A stretch of 64,000 nucleotides of DNA from Paenibacillus sp. OV219 (GCF_900110075.1 NZ_FOCJ01000001.1:1054001-1118000), one strand, 5' to 3'. Counted from the first letter of the stretch, positions 15,555 to 24,638 are shown. Numbers and translations are program-made. Notes: generated by a model from the letters alone, not told the origin.

Positions 15555-17861
15555 ATGGCCATCGAGATTAACAAAGAAGTGAGTCAAGGTACTGTCGAGC
15601 AGCGAATGGTGTACGAGTCAGGCAACGAAATGGCAGCGTATGCCGCGCATCAAATTAATTATCATGTGATGGGGTATTTCCCGATCTCGCCTTCAACGGA
15701 GGTCGCTCAGTTTCTAGATTTGATGAAAGCGAACGGTCAGCATGACATTAAGCTGATTCCGGCGGATGGAGAGCATGGCTCCGCAGGTATTTGCTACGGT
15801 GCATCTGCCGCTGGCGGACGCGTGTTTAACGCGACAAGCTCGAACGGTTATCTTTATATGCTAGAGCAGATGCCTGTGCAGTCGGGTACACGGTTCCCGA
15901 TGGTTATGAACTTGGTGTGCCGTTCGGTATCCGGTCCGCTTGATATTCATGGCGACCATTCCGACCTCTACTACGCACTGAACACGGGCTGGCCGATTCT
16001 TATGTGCCGCGACCCGCAGGCGGTTTATGACATGAATATTATGGCGATTAAGCTGGCGGAAGATCCGGAAGTTAGACTCCCGGTTCTCGTTGCATCCGAC
16101 GGCTATTTCACGTCCCATCAGAAGCGCCGCGTGCAGACATTCGCACATCGCGCGGACGTTCATGCGTTTGTCGGCGAGCATTCGCCGGAAGGGTTCAAGC
16201 ATGTGCTCGACCGCAATAATCCGGTCACAGTCGGCCCTTACATGAACGAGCCAGACTATATCAACAACTGCTTCCAGCAGTCTGAAGCGATGTACAGAGC
16301 TGGCAAAGTGTTCGATCGTATCCGCGAAGAATATGCGGTGATAACAGGGCGCGATTATCCAATTCTCGATCAGTACCGGATGGAAGACGCTGAGGTGGCG
16401 GTATTCCTGATGAATTCCGCATCGGAAATTATTAAAGACGTTGTCGATCAGCTGCGTGCCCGCGGCATTAAAGCAGGCTCAATTGCACCGAACATGATCC
16501 GTCCGTTCCCGGCTGAGCAGATTGCTGAAGCGCTTCGCGGCGTCAAAGCAGTCACCATCGGCGACCGAGCCGACTCATATGGCGCTCACGGCGGCAATAT
16601 GACGAATGAAATCAAGGCTGCCTTGTTTACGCAAGGCGTGAAGGACACGCTTGTCATTAGCCGGATATTCGGCCTCGGCGGCAAAGACTTCTATGCGGAG
16701 GACGGTCATCATCTGTTCGAGCTGGCGATTGAAGCGGCGTCAACAGGTAAAGTGGCAGTTCCGTTCGATTATTGGGGCCACACGCCGGGAGATCCGGACA
16801 AAGCGCCGAAGCGCGTGCTTGAGCCGCTCGTGTACGAAGACTTGAAGACGGGTCTTATCACCGTAGACCGTGATGAAACGACTGGTAAGCTGAAGGTGAA
16901 AGTGCCTCCGATTCGCCAGCTGATGAAGAAGCCGAAGCGGCTAGCTCCTGGCCATGGCGCATGTCCGGGCTGCGGTATCTTCTCCGGACTTGAGCTGTTC
17001 TTCAAAGGCATCGAAGGCGACATTGTCGCGCTCTATCAAACCGGCTGCGCGATGGTTGTAACGACAGGCTTTCCGTATTCCTCTCACAAAGCGACGTATA
17101 TCCATAACTTGTTCCAGAACGGCGCGGCAACGCTGTCGGGTGTTGTGGAAATGTTCTGGGAGCGCAAGCGCCGCGGTGAGATGGATCAATACGGCTTGAA
17201 GGATGACTTCACGTTCGTCATGATTACAGGCGACGGCGGTATGGATATCGGTATGGGCCCTGCAATCGGCAGCGCACTCCGCAACCATAAGATGATTATC
17301 CTCGAGTACGATAACGAGGGCTATATGAATACAGGCGCGCAGCTGTCCTACTCGACGCCGCTCGGCCACCGCACGTCGACATCGAACGTTGGCAAGCACC
17401 AAGGCGGGAAGCTGTTCCACCACAAGGACACGGCGCAAATTATGGCGGCAACGAACATTCCGTACGTCTTCACAGGATCGGAATCGCTGCCTCAGGATTT
17501 GCTCCGCAAGGCGGCGAAGGCGCAGTATTATGCGCAGAATGTCGGTCTTGTGTACGGTAAAATTCTGATCACTTGTCCACTCAACTGGCTGTCCGAAGAG
17601 AAGATCGGTCAAACGCTCATCGACGAAGCTGTAAACTCTTGTTTCTTCCCGCTCTATGATGTAGAGGAGGGCGTGACGACAATCACGTACAATCCGGAAG
17701 AGAAGGGTAAGCGGATTCCGCTCGCTGATTGGCTGAAGAACATGGGCAAGACGAAGCATATGACCCGACCAGAGTACGCACCTGCGCTGAAGTCGTTCGA
17801 GGACGAAGTCGAGCGCCGCTGGAAGCGCCTCAAAGCGAAGCACGAGAACGAGTTTCTGTAA
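15555..17861 (+). CDS. 2-oxoacid:ferredoxin oxidoreductase, fused alpha + beta subunits
   Basis: 768 aa; ATG 15555 after AGAGAGGAGCGG. The alpha part (about 1-440) begins with GNEMAAYAAHQI and has GYFPISPSTEVAQF and the AGICYGASAAGGR region. The beta part (about 450-768) has CPGCG (C470, C473), a Cys in TGCAMVV (C498) and one in ITCPLNW (C674), the four ligands of the proximal cluster. The thiamine-diphosphate/Mg motif is GDGGMDIGMG with a later YDNEGYMNTG. It oxidatively decarboxylates a 2-oxoacid to acyl-CoA; pyruvate is most likely but the sequence does not settle it. Confidence 0.92.
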   Translation: MAIEINKEVSQGTVEQRMVYESGNEMAAYAAHQINYHVMGYFPISPSTEVAQFLDLMKANGQHDIKLIPADGEHGSAGICYGASAAGGRVFNATSSNGYLYMLEQMPVQSGTRFPMVMNLVCRSVSGPLDIHGDHSDLYYALNTGWPILMCRDPQAVYDMNIMAIKLAEDPEVRLPVLVASDGYFTSHQKRRVQTFAHRADVHAFVGEHSPEGFKHVLDRNNPVTVGPYMNEPDYINNCFQQSEAMYRAGKVFDRIREEYAVITGRDYPILDQYRMEDAEVAVFLMNSASEIIKDVVDQLRARGIKAGSIAPNMIRPFPAEQIAEALRGVKAVTIGDRADSYGAHGGNMTNEIKAALFTQGVKDTLVISRIFGLGGKDFYAEDGHHLFELAIEAASTGKVAVPFDYWGHTPGDPDKAPKRVLEPLVYEDLKTGLITVDRDETTGKLKVKVPPIRQLMKKPKRLAPGHGACPGCGIFSGLELFFKGIEGDIVALYQTGCAMVVTTGFPYSSHKATYIHNLFQNGAATLSGVVEMFWERKRRGEMDQYGLKDDFTFVMITGDGGMDIGMGPAIGSALRNHKMIILEYDNEGYMNTGAQLSYSTPLGHRTSTSNVGKHQGGKLFHHKDTAQIMAATNIPYVFTGSESLPQDLLRKAAKAQYYAQNVGLVYGKILITCPLNWLSEEKIGQTLIDEAVNSCFFPLYDVEEGVTTITYNPEEKGKRIPLADWLKNMGKTKHMTRPEYAPALKSFEDEVERRWKRLKAKHENEFL

Positions 17862-17900
17862 AATTAAAGCGATCGGCTGGTCGTAAAATAAGTTAGGCGG

Positions 17901-17943
17901 AACAGGGCGCGGCGGCGAATAGGCGTCTGCGCCTTGTTTTATT
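17901..17943 (+). terminator. Intrinsic terminator after the oxidoreductase operon
   Basis: AACAGGGCGC (17901-17910) pairs with GCGCCTTGTT (17929-17938) with one mismatch; the tail is TTTTATT. Confidence 0.7.
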
Positions 17944-17972
17944 CCAATTAAGTTAAGGTGGATGGAGCGAGA

Positions 17973-18260
17973 ATGGCAATCGTGCTGAGGCATCGGGTAA
18001 CAGGGGAAATCGCATGCGGTATGCTGAGCAACGTGTATCAGTTTGTATATTACGGCGCGCTCTGGTGGGAAGATATGGAGCAGGCGGAGACGCTGTTCGA
18101 AGAGGAGCTTATAAGTGCAGGTTATGAGCAAGATTCGAACTGGGATCTGCTCGAGGTGAAAGAAGCGCGTTTGAAAATATTCAATGTCAAGCTGAACAAC
18201 GACCCAAAGCGCAAGCTACTGCTTCAGAATGACGGGAGCATTACGCTGATAAAGGCTTAA
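17973..18260 (+). CDS. Hypothetical protein, 95 aa
   Basis: ATG 17973 preceded by AAGGTGGATGG; a GTG at 17958 falls inside that purine-rich RBS. The peptide begins MAIVLRHRVTGEIACGML, has an aromatic, acidic middle (YYGALWWEDMEQAETLFEEEL) and a basic C-terminal strand. It has a mixed alpha/beta pattern with no signal peptide. I do not recognise a family. It precedes another unrecognised gene by 33 bases and both run in the same direction, so they may form a two-gene unit ending at the 18843-18900 terminator. Confidence 0.7.
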   Translation: MAIVLRHRVTGEIACGMLSNVYQFVYYGALWWEDMEQAETLFEEELISAGYEQDSNWDLLEVKEARLKIFNVKLNNDPKRKLLLQNDGSITLIKA

Positions 18261-18293
18261 TTTGGAGCTTATACAAGAGGGTGAGGCGCGAGC

Positions 18294-18821
18294 ATGCAGA
18301 TGACGGATGATGCTGGGATTCAGCAATTAATGAGCTCGCAGACTGATGAGGACATTCAGTCCTTCGGTCAGCAGCTGCATGGCGGCGGGTTCACGGCGCT
18401 GCGCCGTTTTCTCGATGATTTCCGGGACTACCTGCGCCAGTATGAGGATGGAGCTTGCGATCTAGCGGATGAATTGATTAGGCGTGCGAAGCTTGCGGTA
18501 CCGGAGCCAGGCAGAACAAGCCCATCATGGACGTATATTTGGACCGAGTTCGAAGGCATTATCCATACGAAACGGGATGTGTTCCAGTCCATTCCCAAGA
18601 GCCAACGGGATGGGGAATGGCAAGTGCTGCTGGATAATCCTCACTCGAATCAGAACATCGCCGTATATCCGGGACTCACATTCATTGAAGCGGTTTATAT
18701 GTTTGCTTATTTCCGAACGGGACTGACCAATAGCGAGTACATTAGGCTACAGAAGATCTCCACAGTGATGACGTACACTGGTGCCGAGAGAGACGGACCG
18801 CAACCGATTGAGAGCCTATAA
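18294..18821 (+). CDS. Hypothetical protein, 175 aa
   Basis: ATG 18294 after AGGGTGAGG. The product is soluble and mostly helical: GGFTALRRFLDDFRDYLRQYEDG, a Trp-rich middle (SWTYIWTEFEG), and GLTFIEAVYMFAYFRTGLTNSEYIRLQ at the C-terminus. No catalytic motif, signal peptide or membrane helix is visible, and no family is recognised. Paired with the 95-aa gene upstream. Confidence 0.7.
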   Translation: MQMTDDAGIQQLMSSQTDEDIQSFGQQLHGGGFTALRRFLDDFRDYLRQYEDGACDLADELIRRAKLAVPEPGRTSPSWTYIWTEFEGIIHTKRDVFQSIPKSQRDGEWQVLLDNPHSNQNIAVYPGLTFIEAVYMFAYFRTGLTNSEYIRLQKISTVMTYTGAERDGPQPIESL

Positions 18822-18842
18822 CTGAACATGCATGAGCAACAT

Positions 18843-18900
18843 AAGAGGCTTTGATTCCAACGATCAGCGAGCGAACGCTGTGCGGGATTCAAAGCCTCTT
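18843..18900. terminator. Bidirectional terminator before ypdA
   Basis: A 16-base arm (18843-18858, AAGAGGCTTTGATTCC) pairs with 18885-18900 with one mismatch. It separates the + hypothetical gene from the - ypdA gene. Confidence 0.75.
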
Positions 18901-18906
18901 TGGTGT

Positions 18907-19920
18907 TTAAGATTGTAGCGGTGTGCTGCTTCTACTTATTCCCTTCTGCTGCAAATGCGCCGCGATCTTCCGCCCGTGGAATCGGCCGGATTCGATGAAG
19001 ATCTCGTTCGCTTCTCGCCTTGATGCGACGACTCCAGCTAAGTAGATGCCGGGGACGTTGCTCTCCATCGTCTCATCGTTGAACGTCGGATAGCCTTCTT
19101 CCTCGATTGTGACACCGAAGGAAGAGAGGAAGCCGCGGTCGGGGTGGAAGCCGGTGAGTGCAAGAACAAAGTCATTCGGCAGCTCATCTCGCTCACCTGT
19201 TTCATTGTTCGAAATGACGACATTTCGTGGATGAATTTCGACAACGCGTGAAGAGAATTTCATTTGAATTCTTCCTTTGTTCACGAGACTTTCGAAGATC
19301 GGACGAACCCACGGCTTAATGCTGGAGGAATACTGATCTCCGCGATATACAACGGTGACCTTTGCTCCTGCCCGTTCCAACTCAAGCGCCGCATCAATAG
19401 CGGAGTTGCTTCCACCGATAATTGCCACCTTCATACCTGTATAAGGATGCGCCTCGCGGAAGAAATGAGTCACTTTATCGGCCTTCTCGCCAGGGATGCC
19501 AAGTTCATTGGGGTGATCGAAATAGCCGGTAGCGACGATAACAGCGGCTGCGCGATATTGAATAAGCTCGCCGGAGCGATCATGGCTGTCTAGTTCGAAG
19601 CTTCCATCCTCCTGTGAACGGATTGCGGTCACCGTCTCGTAGGCGTTTATGCGAACGCCATGCCGCAGGGAGACATTACGATAATACGACAGTGCTTCTA
19701 CGCGAGACGGCTTATCATTCGCAGTTGTGAATGGGATACCCCCGATCTCGAGCAGCTCCGGCGTGCTGAAGAAGTGCATATACGTCGGATATTGGGAGAT
19801 GGAATGGACGACATTGCGTTTCTCGATGATGAGCGGCGTTATGCCAATCGCCTGCAGCTCAATTGCAGCGGCAAGACCGCACGGACCAGCGCCAATAATG
19901 ATAACCTGTTCAGCTTGCAT
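18907..19920 (-). CDS. ypdA: YpdA-family bacillithiol disulfide reductase
   Basis: 337 aa, read right to left. The N-terminal FAD loop is IIIGAGPCGLAAAIEL; the Cys after GP is characteristic of YpdA/Bdr. EKRNVVHSISQYPTYMHFFST and PSRVEALSYYRNV match the family closely. The NADPH loop is VAIIGGSNSAIDAALEL, and a C-terminal IYLAGVVASR strand closes the FAD site. It has no CxxC pair, unlike thioredoxin reductase. YpdA reduces bacillithiol disulfide with NADPH and keeps the thiol buffer reduced, implying bacillithiol synthesis elsewhere in the genome. It is divergent from the gene at 20087. Confidence 0.92.
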   Translation of the reverse strand: MQAEQVIIIGAGPCGLAAAIELQAIGITPLIIEKRNVVHSISQYPTYMHFFSTPELLEIGGIPFTTANDKPSRVEALSYYRNVSLRHGVRINAYETVTAIRSQEDGSFELDSHDRSGELIQYRAAAVIVATGYFDHPNELGIPGEKADKVTHFFREAHPYTGMKVAIIGGSNSAIDAALELERAGAKVTVVYRGDQYSSSIKPWVRPIFESLVNKGRIQMKFSSRVVEIHPRNVVISNNETGERDELPNDFVLALTGFHPDRGFLSSFGVTIEEEGYPTFNDETMESNVPGIYLAGVVASRREANEIFIESGRFHGRKIAAHLQQKGISRSSTPLQS

Positions 19921-20086
19921 AGTAGACGAATCAGCTCCAATAGGGGTTCACGAAATTTTGAACAATCAAGCTCTATTTTAGCACAGCTAGCAGGTCATGG
20001 CTTGCTATAAAACAAGCATATGACTCTGTGTTGCGTGAGTAGATTTGTTGTATAATGAGCTAAGCTTGTATAAAGGGGGAGATGGA

Positions 20087-20620
20087 ATGCGACGGCGATT
20101 TGTGATTGAAGCCGTAATGGTAGCAACCTATGGACAATTGCTTGTGCCAAGCCGGCCTGTCGATTTTGTCTTGCCATATTCGACGATAATGGAACTTTAC
20201 GACATGAAGGACGGCGCAGATCCGGTTATGGATGATCCGGAAGAAGATGCTCATGTGAAAAGCAAGATCAAAGAGCTGATCGCTTTCTTCGAGGATCCGT
20301 TCAACCGGAAGAAGATTGAGCGTGCGCTGCAGATGCCTTGGCGCCAAAGCTCGCCGCTGCTGCTGAATGACCGCATCCAATTTACGGTTGTGCATGCCGT
20401 TGATAATGCGCAGTACGGGGAATATTTTGACCCGATTGAAACCGAGCTGCTGCTTACATCGCAGAAGCTGAGCATCCCGCTGCTATCCGATCAGTTCGAG
20501 TTCCAGGATAAGCTGCTCGAAGCGGAAGTGCCAGTGCAGGTGTATGATATCGAGGACTACGAATTCGCAGTTGAGCAGGGGATAACTGCCGCTGATTTCG
20601 AAACGAGAAACGATATATAG
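20087..20620 (+). CDS. Conserved hypothetical protein, 177 aa
   Basis: ATG 20087 follows AAAGGGGGA; an earlier in-frame TTG at 20045 lacks an RBS. The sequence starts MRRRFVIEAVMVATYGQLLVPSRPVDFVLPYST. It carries an acidic stretch and a C-terminal half rich in Glu/Asp (VQVYDIEDYEFAVEQG). It resembles a protein I recall from Paenibacillus genomes that is sometimes labelled ADP-heptose synthase, but no nucleotidyltransferase motif (HxGH) is visible, so I do not accept that name. Soluble and cytoplasmic. A TATAAT lies at 20051-20056 but no well-spaced -35 was found. Confidence 0.7.
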   Translation: MRRRFVIEAVMVATYGQLLVPSRPVDFVLPYSTIMELYDMKDGADPVMDDPEEDAHVKSKIKELIAFFEDPFNRKKIERALQMPWRQSSPLLLNDRIQFTVVHAVDNAQYGEYFDPIETELLLTSQKLSIPLLSDQFEFQDKLLEAEVPVQVYDIEDYEFAVEQGITAADFETRNDI

Positions 20621-20660
20621 TGTGGTTTGGTGGAGAATAAATAAATTTGTAAAAAGCCTC

Positions 20661-20690
20661 TTGCGCTTCGCGACAAAGGGATGATAAGAT
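20661..20690 (+). promoter_or_regulatory. Candidate promoter for the leader ORF and ABC exporter
   Basis: TTGCGC (20661-20666), 18 bases, TAAGAT (20685-20690), about 45 bases before the 28-codon ORF. Both elements are imperfect. Confidence 0.4.
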
Positions 20691-20741
20691 TTGGATGTTC
20701 CATTTAACGGAAAACTAACTAACGAAAGGAGGGCGATGGAT

Positions 20742-20828
20742 ATGACTAACATGACATTTGAAGTGCGCAAATCCATGCAGGATCAGCTCCATCGGCCCGA
20801 CTTCTTACGCAGAGTGCAGCAGCTGTAA
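20742..20828 (+). CDS. 28-codon leader peptide candidate
   Basis: ATG 20742 has a strong AAAGGAGGG (20725-20733) 8 bases upstream. The peptide is MTNMTFEVRKSMQDQLHRPD... ending in RRVQQL. Its stop lies 28 bases before a very strong terminator (20857-20894) and about 165 bases before the start of a heterodimeric ABC exporter. This order (small translated ORF, terminator, exporter pair) recalls the bmrB leader of B. subtilis bmrBCD, where antibiotic-stalled ribosomes prevent termination. The peptide could instead be an independent small protein. Confidence 0.55.
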   Translation: MTNMTFEVRKSMQDQLHRPDFLRRVQQL

Positions 20829-20856
20829 CTAGCGCTGCAACCGATTCTGTGTGTGA

Positions 20857-20894
20857 GGAGACTTTGAGCCATGTGGCTCGAAGTCTCCTTTTTT
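20857..20894 (+). terminator. Strong terminator/attenuator between leader ORF and ABC exporter
   Basis: GGAGACTTTGAGCC (20857-20870), loop ATGT, GGCTCGAAGTCTCC (20875-20888), then six T's. Outside it, ATTCTGTGT (20844-20852) is exactly complementary to ACACAGAAT (20898-20906), so the terminator sits inside a longer fold. TGCAGC and GCTGCA around the leader stop could form a competing stem. Confidence 0.85.
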
Positions 20895-20992
20895 GTTACA
20901 CAGAATGTGTATTCGCCTATCGCGAAAGGCGAAGAAAGTTCGATTTTCGTTCCGGAGCCTATGCATGTCTGCATAAAGGGGGAAGCAAGACA

Positions 20993-22741
20993 ATGAAAGT
21001 GTTATTAAGACTTATGAAATATATGCGCCCCAGCATGAGATGGGTAGTTATCTCAACTGCGCTCATGCTGCTCGGTACGCTGCTTGACCTCATTGCGCCA
21101 TGGATGCTGAAGCAGATATTCGATGAGGGCATCGGGGAGAGCAATGCGAAGATCGTGCTCGTGTTTACACTCGGACTTATCGTATTGCAAATCGTGAAGA
21201 GCTCCGGCATGTTCTGGCAAGGTTATGCGCAGGAGCTTGTCGGCCAGAATGTCGTCTATTCGCTGCGAAGACAGATGTATAACCACTTGCAGCGTCTGTC
21301 CTTTACGTACTATGACAAAGCGCAGACGGGACAGCTCATGTCACGAATGACGGGCGACATCGAGTCGGTGAAGAACTTTATCGGCTTCGGAGCCATGGCG
21401 ATGTTCATGGGCATTGCGACTTTTGTCGGAACAATCGTGTTCATGCTCTTCATCCAATGGAAGGTTACGCTGCTCAGTATGGCAACCGTGCCGCTGCTGC
21501 TCTTCGCATTGTACCGGTTCAATAAAAAAGTCGGTCCGGCATGGGGCCAAATTCGGGAGCAAATGGGCAAGCTTACGACGACGCTGCAGGAGAACATCTC
21601 CGGTATTCGTGTCGTGAAAGCGTTCGCTCGTGAGAAAGTCGAGCAGAACAAGTTCGAATCGCGTAACGATCAGAACTTCGAGACGAACATGGATCGTGCC
21701 AGACTCGAAGCCAAAGCATTCCCGTTGATGAACTTCTACGGCGGTGTCGTATTCGTCACCATGGTGTGGTTCAGCGCTTACTTCGTCGCGAAGGGTGAGA
21801 TGTCGCTCGGCTCATTCATGGCGTTCCAATGGTATACATGGGGCATAATCTGGCCGCTCAACATGCTTGGCTGGCAGATCAACATTATGCAGCAAGCGCT
21901 CAAAGCGGCTCCGCGCGTGTTCGAGGTGCTTGATACACCTGTCGACATTAGCTCGGAGACAGGGGATACGCAAGATTCGAACCGCATCCGCGGCAACGTT
22001 ACTTTCGATGGCGTATCGTTCCACTTCGCAGACCAGAATCCAGAGACGGATACGGGCATTCTGGAAGGAATCTCGCTTGGCGTGAAGCAAGGCGAAGTCA
22101 TTGCAGTGCTTGGTTCTACTGGCTCTGGCAAAAGCTCGCTAATCGCGCTGTTGTCTCGCTTCTACGATGTAAGTCAAGGCAGGCTGCTTATCGACGGCAT
22201 TGATGTTCGCGACTATGAGCTCGAGGGGCTTCGCCGCAAGATTGGCATCGTGCCGCAGGAGACATTCCTGTTCTCGGCTACAATCCGTGAGAACATCGCA
22301 TACGGCGTGCCTGAAGCGACGCAGGAACAGATCGAATGGGCTGCACGCAAAGCGCAAATCCATTCCTTTATTGAAACGATGCCATTCAGCTATGACACGA
22401 TTATCGGCGAGCGCGGAGTAGGGCTATCCGGTGGTCAACGCCAGCGTGTCGCGCTTGCACGTGCGATTCTGATGGATCCGCCGATTCTCGTACTTGACGA
22501 AGCGACGGCAAGCGTGGATACAGCAACAGAGTCTGCGATTCATGAAGAGCTGTTGGAAGTTATGAAAGGACGCACAACTTTCATCATTGCGCAGCGGTTG
22601 TCTTCTGTGAAACGTGCTGACCGCATTATCGTGCTCGACGGCGGCAAAATCGTGCAGCAAGGCACGCATCGCGAGCTGTTCGAGGAAGATGGATTCTTCC
22701 GCAATCTGTTCAAGCAGCAAGAGGCTGCTTCGGCGAGATAA
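20993..22741 (+). CDS. Heterodimeric ABC exporter, subunit A
   Basis: 582 aa from ATG 20993, with AAAGGGGGA 10 bases upstream. Six membrane helices (about 15-310) are followed by an ATPase domain: Walker A GSTGSGKSS, Q-loop VPQET, signature LSGGQRQRVALARA, Walker B ILVLDEA. The H-loop, normally IIAHR, is IIAQR (Q534), a change seen in the degenerate half-site of heterodimeric exporters. It pairs with the next gene 68 bases downstream, which has the complementary signature change. It probably pumps drugs or lipids out of the cell; the substrate is unknown. Confidence 0.9.
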   Translation: MKVLLRLMKYMRPSMRWVVISTALMLLGTLLDLIAPWMLKQIFDEGIGESNAKIVLVFTLGLIVLQIVKSSGMFWQGYAQELVGQNVVYSLRRQMYNHLQRLSFTYYDKAQTGQLMSRMTGDIESVKNFIGFGAMAMFMGIATFVGTIVFMLFIQWKVTLLSMATVPLLLFALYRFNKKVGPAWGQIREQMGKLTTTLQENISGIRVVKAFAREKVEQNKFESRNDQNFETNMDRARLEAKAFPLMNFYGGVVFVTMVWFSAYFVAKGEMSLGSFMAFQWYTWGIIWPLNMLGWQINIMQQALKAAPRVFEVLDTPVDISSETGDTQDSNRIRGNVTFDGVSFHFADQNPETDTGILEGISLGVKQGEVIAVLGSTGSGKSSLIALLSRFYDVSQGRLLIDGIDVRDYELEGLRRKIGIVPQETFLFSATIRENIAYGVPEATQEQIEWAARKAQIHSFIETMPFSYDTIIGERGVGLSGGQRQRVALARAILMDPPILVLDEATASVDTATESAIHEELLEVMKGRTTFIIAQRLSSVKRADRIIVLDGGKIVQQGTHRELFEEDGFFRNLFKQQEAASAR

Positions 22742-22809
22742 CAAGCAAGCCACTACTCAATTAACCGCATTAAATAATAGAGATTAATGGCATAAAGGAG
22801 GGGGACGGC

Positions 22810-24618
22810 ATGAGTCAAGTCGAATGGGATTCCGACGAAGATTTGGAAGAGAAGCCGTTTAACAGAGCGTACATGAAGCGGCTTATCCGCTATGTACTGC
22901 CTTATCGTAAAGTATTATCCATCGTTCTTGTAATTGTCCTTTTGAACATGAGCCTAAGCTTAGCCGAGCCGCTTCTGCTTCGATATATTATCGATGAAGG
23001 CATTGTGAAGCAAGATTTCTTTGTCATCAATATGATCGGTTTGGTGCTGCTCTCGTTCAAAGGACTGGGTTGGCTGTTCGGCTTCTTGCACACAAGAATG
23101 ATTAATTTCACCGGACAGCGCATTCTGTTTGATCTTAGGCAGCAATTGTTCAATCATCTTCAAACACTTTCATTTCGTTTCTTCGACGGACGTCCTGCGG
23201 GCAAGATCATGTCCCGTATCACGAATGACACGAATGCGATCGGCGAGCTGATTAACGGTGGCTTGATCACGATGGTAATGGAGTTCACGCATCTTATCGG
23301 GATCGTGGTCATTCTGCTGTGGATGGATTGGAAGCTTGCGCTGCTGTCCTTTGTGACACTACCGCTGCTCTACATTATCGTTGGCAAGATGCAGCCGAAG
23401 ATTGAAGGCTCTTGGACGCGATCACGCAAGACAATGTCTGCGATTAACGGGAATTTGAATGAGACGATTCAAGGCATTCGCGTCATTCAGGCATTCTCTC
23501 GCCAGTCGGAGAACAACCGCCGATTCGAAGAGCTTAACGCCCGTAACAAGTTTGCTTTCATGCGTGCAGTAAAGCTGGAGTCGATGGTATGGCCGTCGGT
23601 TGAGATGGTCGGTATGATCGGTACTTGCGTCGTGCTATGGTTTGGTGCGAAGCAGGTTATGGATAAAGAGCTGACGCTTGGCTTCATCATGGCGTTCATC
23701 AATTATCTATGGCGGTTCTGGGGACCGCTCAGCGCGCTCTCCAAGGTGTACAGCCAAGTGTTGTCTGCGATGGCATCGGCGGAGCGAATCTTCGAAGTAC
23801 TCGATTCCGAACCCGAAGTGAAGGATCGAGCTAATGCGAAGGCGATGAAGGAAATTAAAGGCGAAGTTGTATTCGAAAATGTTTCGTTCCGCTATGAAGC
23901 GGATAAGCCGGATGTGCTGAAGGGCATTCATTTGCGAATTAAGCCAGGCCAGCGAGTTGCGTTAGTGGGTCCGACAGGAGCGGGCAAGAGTACGGTTGTA
24001 AACCTGCTCATGCGTTTCTACGATACGACAGGCGGTCGCATTCTGATCGACGGTCAAGACGTGAAGGATGTGACGCTTGAATCGCTCCGGCGTCAAATGG
24101 GCATCGTGCTGCAAGATTCGTTTATTTTCTCCGGTACGATTGAAGAGAACCTACGCTATGGTAACGAGGATGCGACCGACGAAGCGCTGCGCCATGCGGC
24201 GGAGAGCGTCCGTGTCGACAAGTTCGCGTTTCAGTTCGCAGACGGCTATCAGACACAGGTCGAAGAGCGCGGCTCGAAGCTATCTGTCGGCCAACGCCAG
24301 CTGCTCGCGTTCGGGCGAGTGCTGCTGTCTGATCCACGTATTCTCATTCTGGATGAAGCGACTTCGAGTGTTGATACCGAAACGGAGCAGCATATCCAAG
24401 CAGCGCTTCAGACGATGCTGGAAGGCCGCACAGCGTTCATTATTGCGCACAGACTGTCGACAATACGGGATGCAGATGTCATCCTCGTCGTGAAGGATGG
24501 TCAGATTGAAGAGCAGGGCTCGCATGATGAACTGATGAGACAAAGCGGCTTGTACCACAAGCTCTATATGACGCAATACGAGATGCAGCAATCGCTCGCG
24601 ATGCAGACGGGGGCATAA
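22810..24618 (+). CDS. Heterodimeric ABC exporter, subunit B
   Basis: 602 aa; ATG 22810 after AAAGGAGGGGGA. It has a longer N-terminal cytoplasmic segment, then six membrane helices and an ATPase domain: Walker A GPTGAGKST, signature KLSVGQRQ with Val at 493 in place of Gly, Walker B ILILDEA and a normal H-loop IIAHR. With subunit A, one ATP site would be canonical (Walker A and His of B with LSGGQ of A) and one degenerate (Gln H-loop of A with LSVGQ of B), the TM287/288-like design. A terminator follows. Confidence 0.9.
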   Translation: MSQVEWDSDEDLEEKPFNRAYMKRLIRYVLPYRKVLSIVLVIVLLNMSLSLAEPLLLRYIIDEGIVKQDFFVINMIGLVLLSFKGLGWLFGFLHTRMINFTGQRILFDLRQQLFNHLQTLSFRFFDGRPAGKIMSRITNDTNAIGELINGGLITMVMEFTHLIGIVVILLWMDWKLALLSFVTLPLLYIIVGKMQPKIEGSWTRSRKTMSAINGNLNETIQGIRVIQAFSRQSENNRRFEELNARNKFAFMRAVKLESMVWPSVEMVGMIGTCVVLWFGAKQVMDKELTLGFIMAFINYLWRFWGPLSALSKVYSQVLSAMASAERIFEVLDSEPEVKDRANAKAMKEIKGEVVFENVSFRYEADKPDVLKGIHLRIKPGQRVALVGPTGAGKSTVVNLLMRFYDTTGGRILIDGQDVKDVTLESLRRQMGIVLQDSFIFSGTIEENLRYGNEDATDEALRHAAESVRVDKFAFQFADGYQTQVEERGSKLSVGQRQLLAFGRVLLSDPRILILDEATSSVDTETEQHIQAALQTMLEGRTAFIIAHRLSTIRDADVILVVKDGQIEEQGSHDELMRQSGLYHKLYMTQYEMQQSLAMQTGA

Positions 24619-24638
24619 ACTTTACTGAATATGAACGA

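Noticed and set aside
16941..18131. Long minus-strand open frame antisense to the oxidoreductase
   Set aside because: It is a mirror of the real coding strand's codon bias, with no RBS and no recognisable domain.
20087..20620. ADP-heptose synthase
   Set aside because: I recall this label on similar proteins, but no HxGH nucleotidyltransferase or kinase motif is visible.
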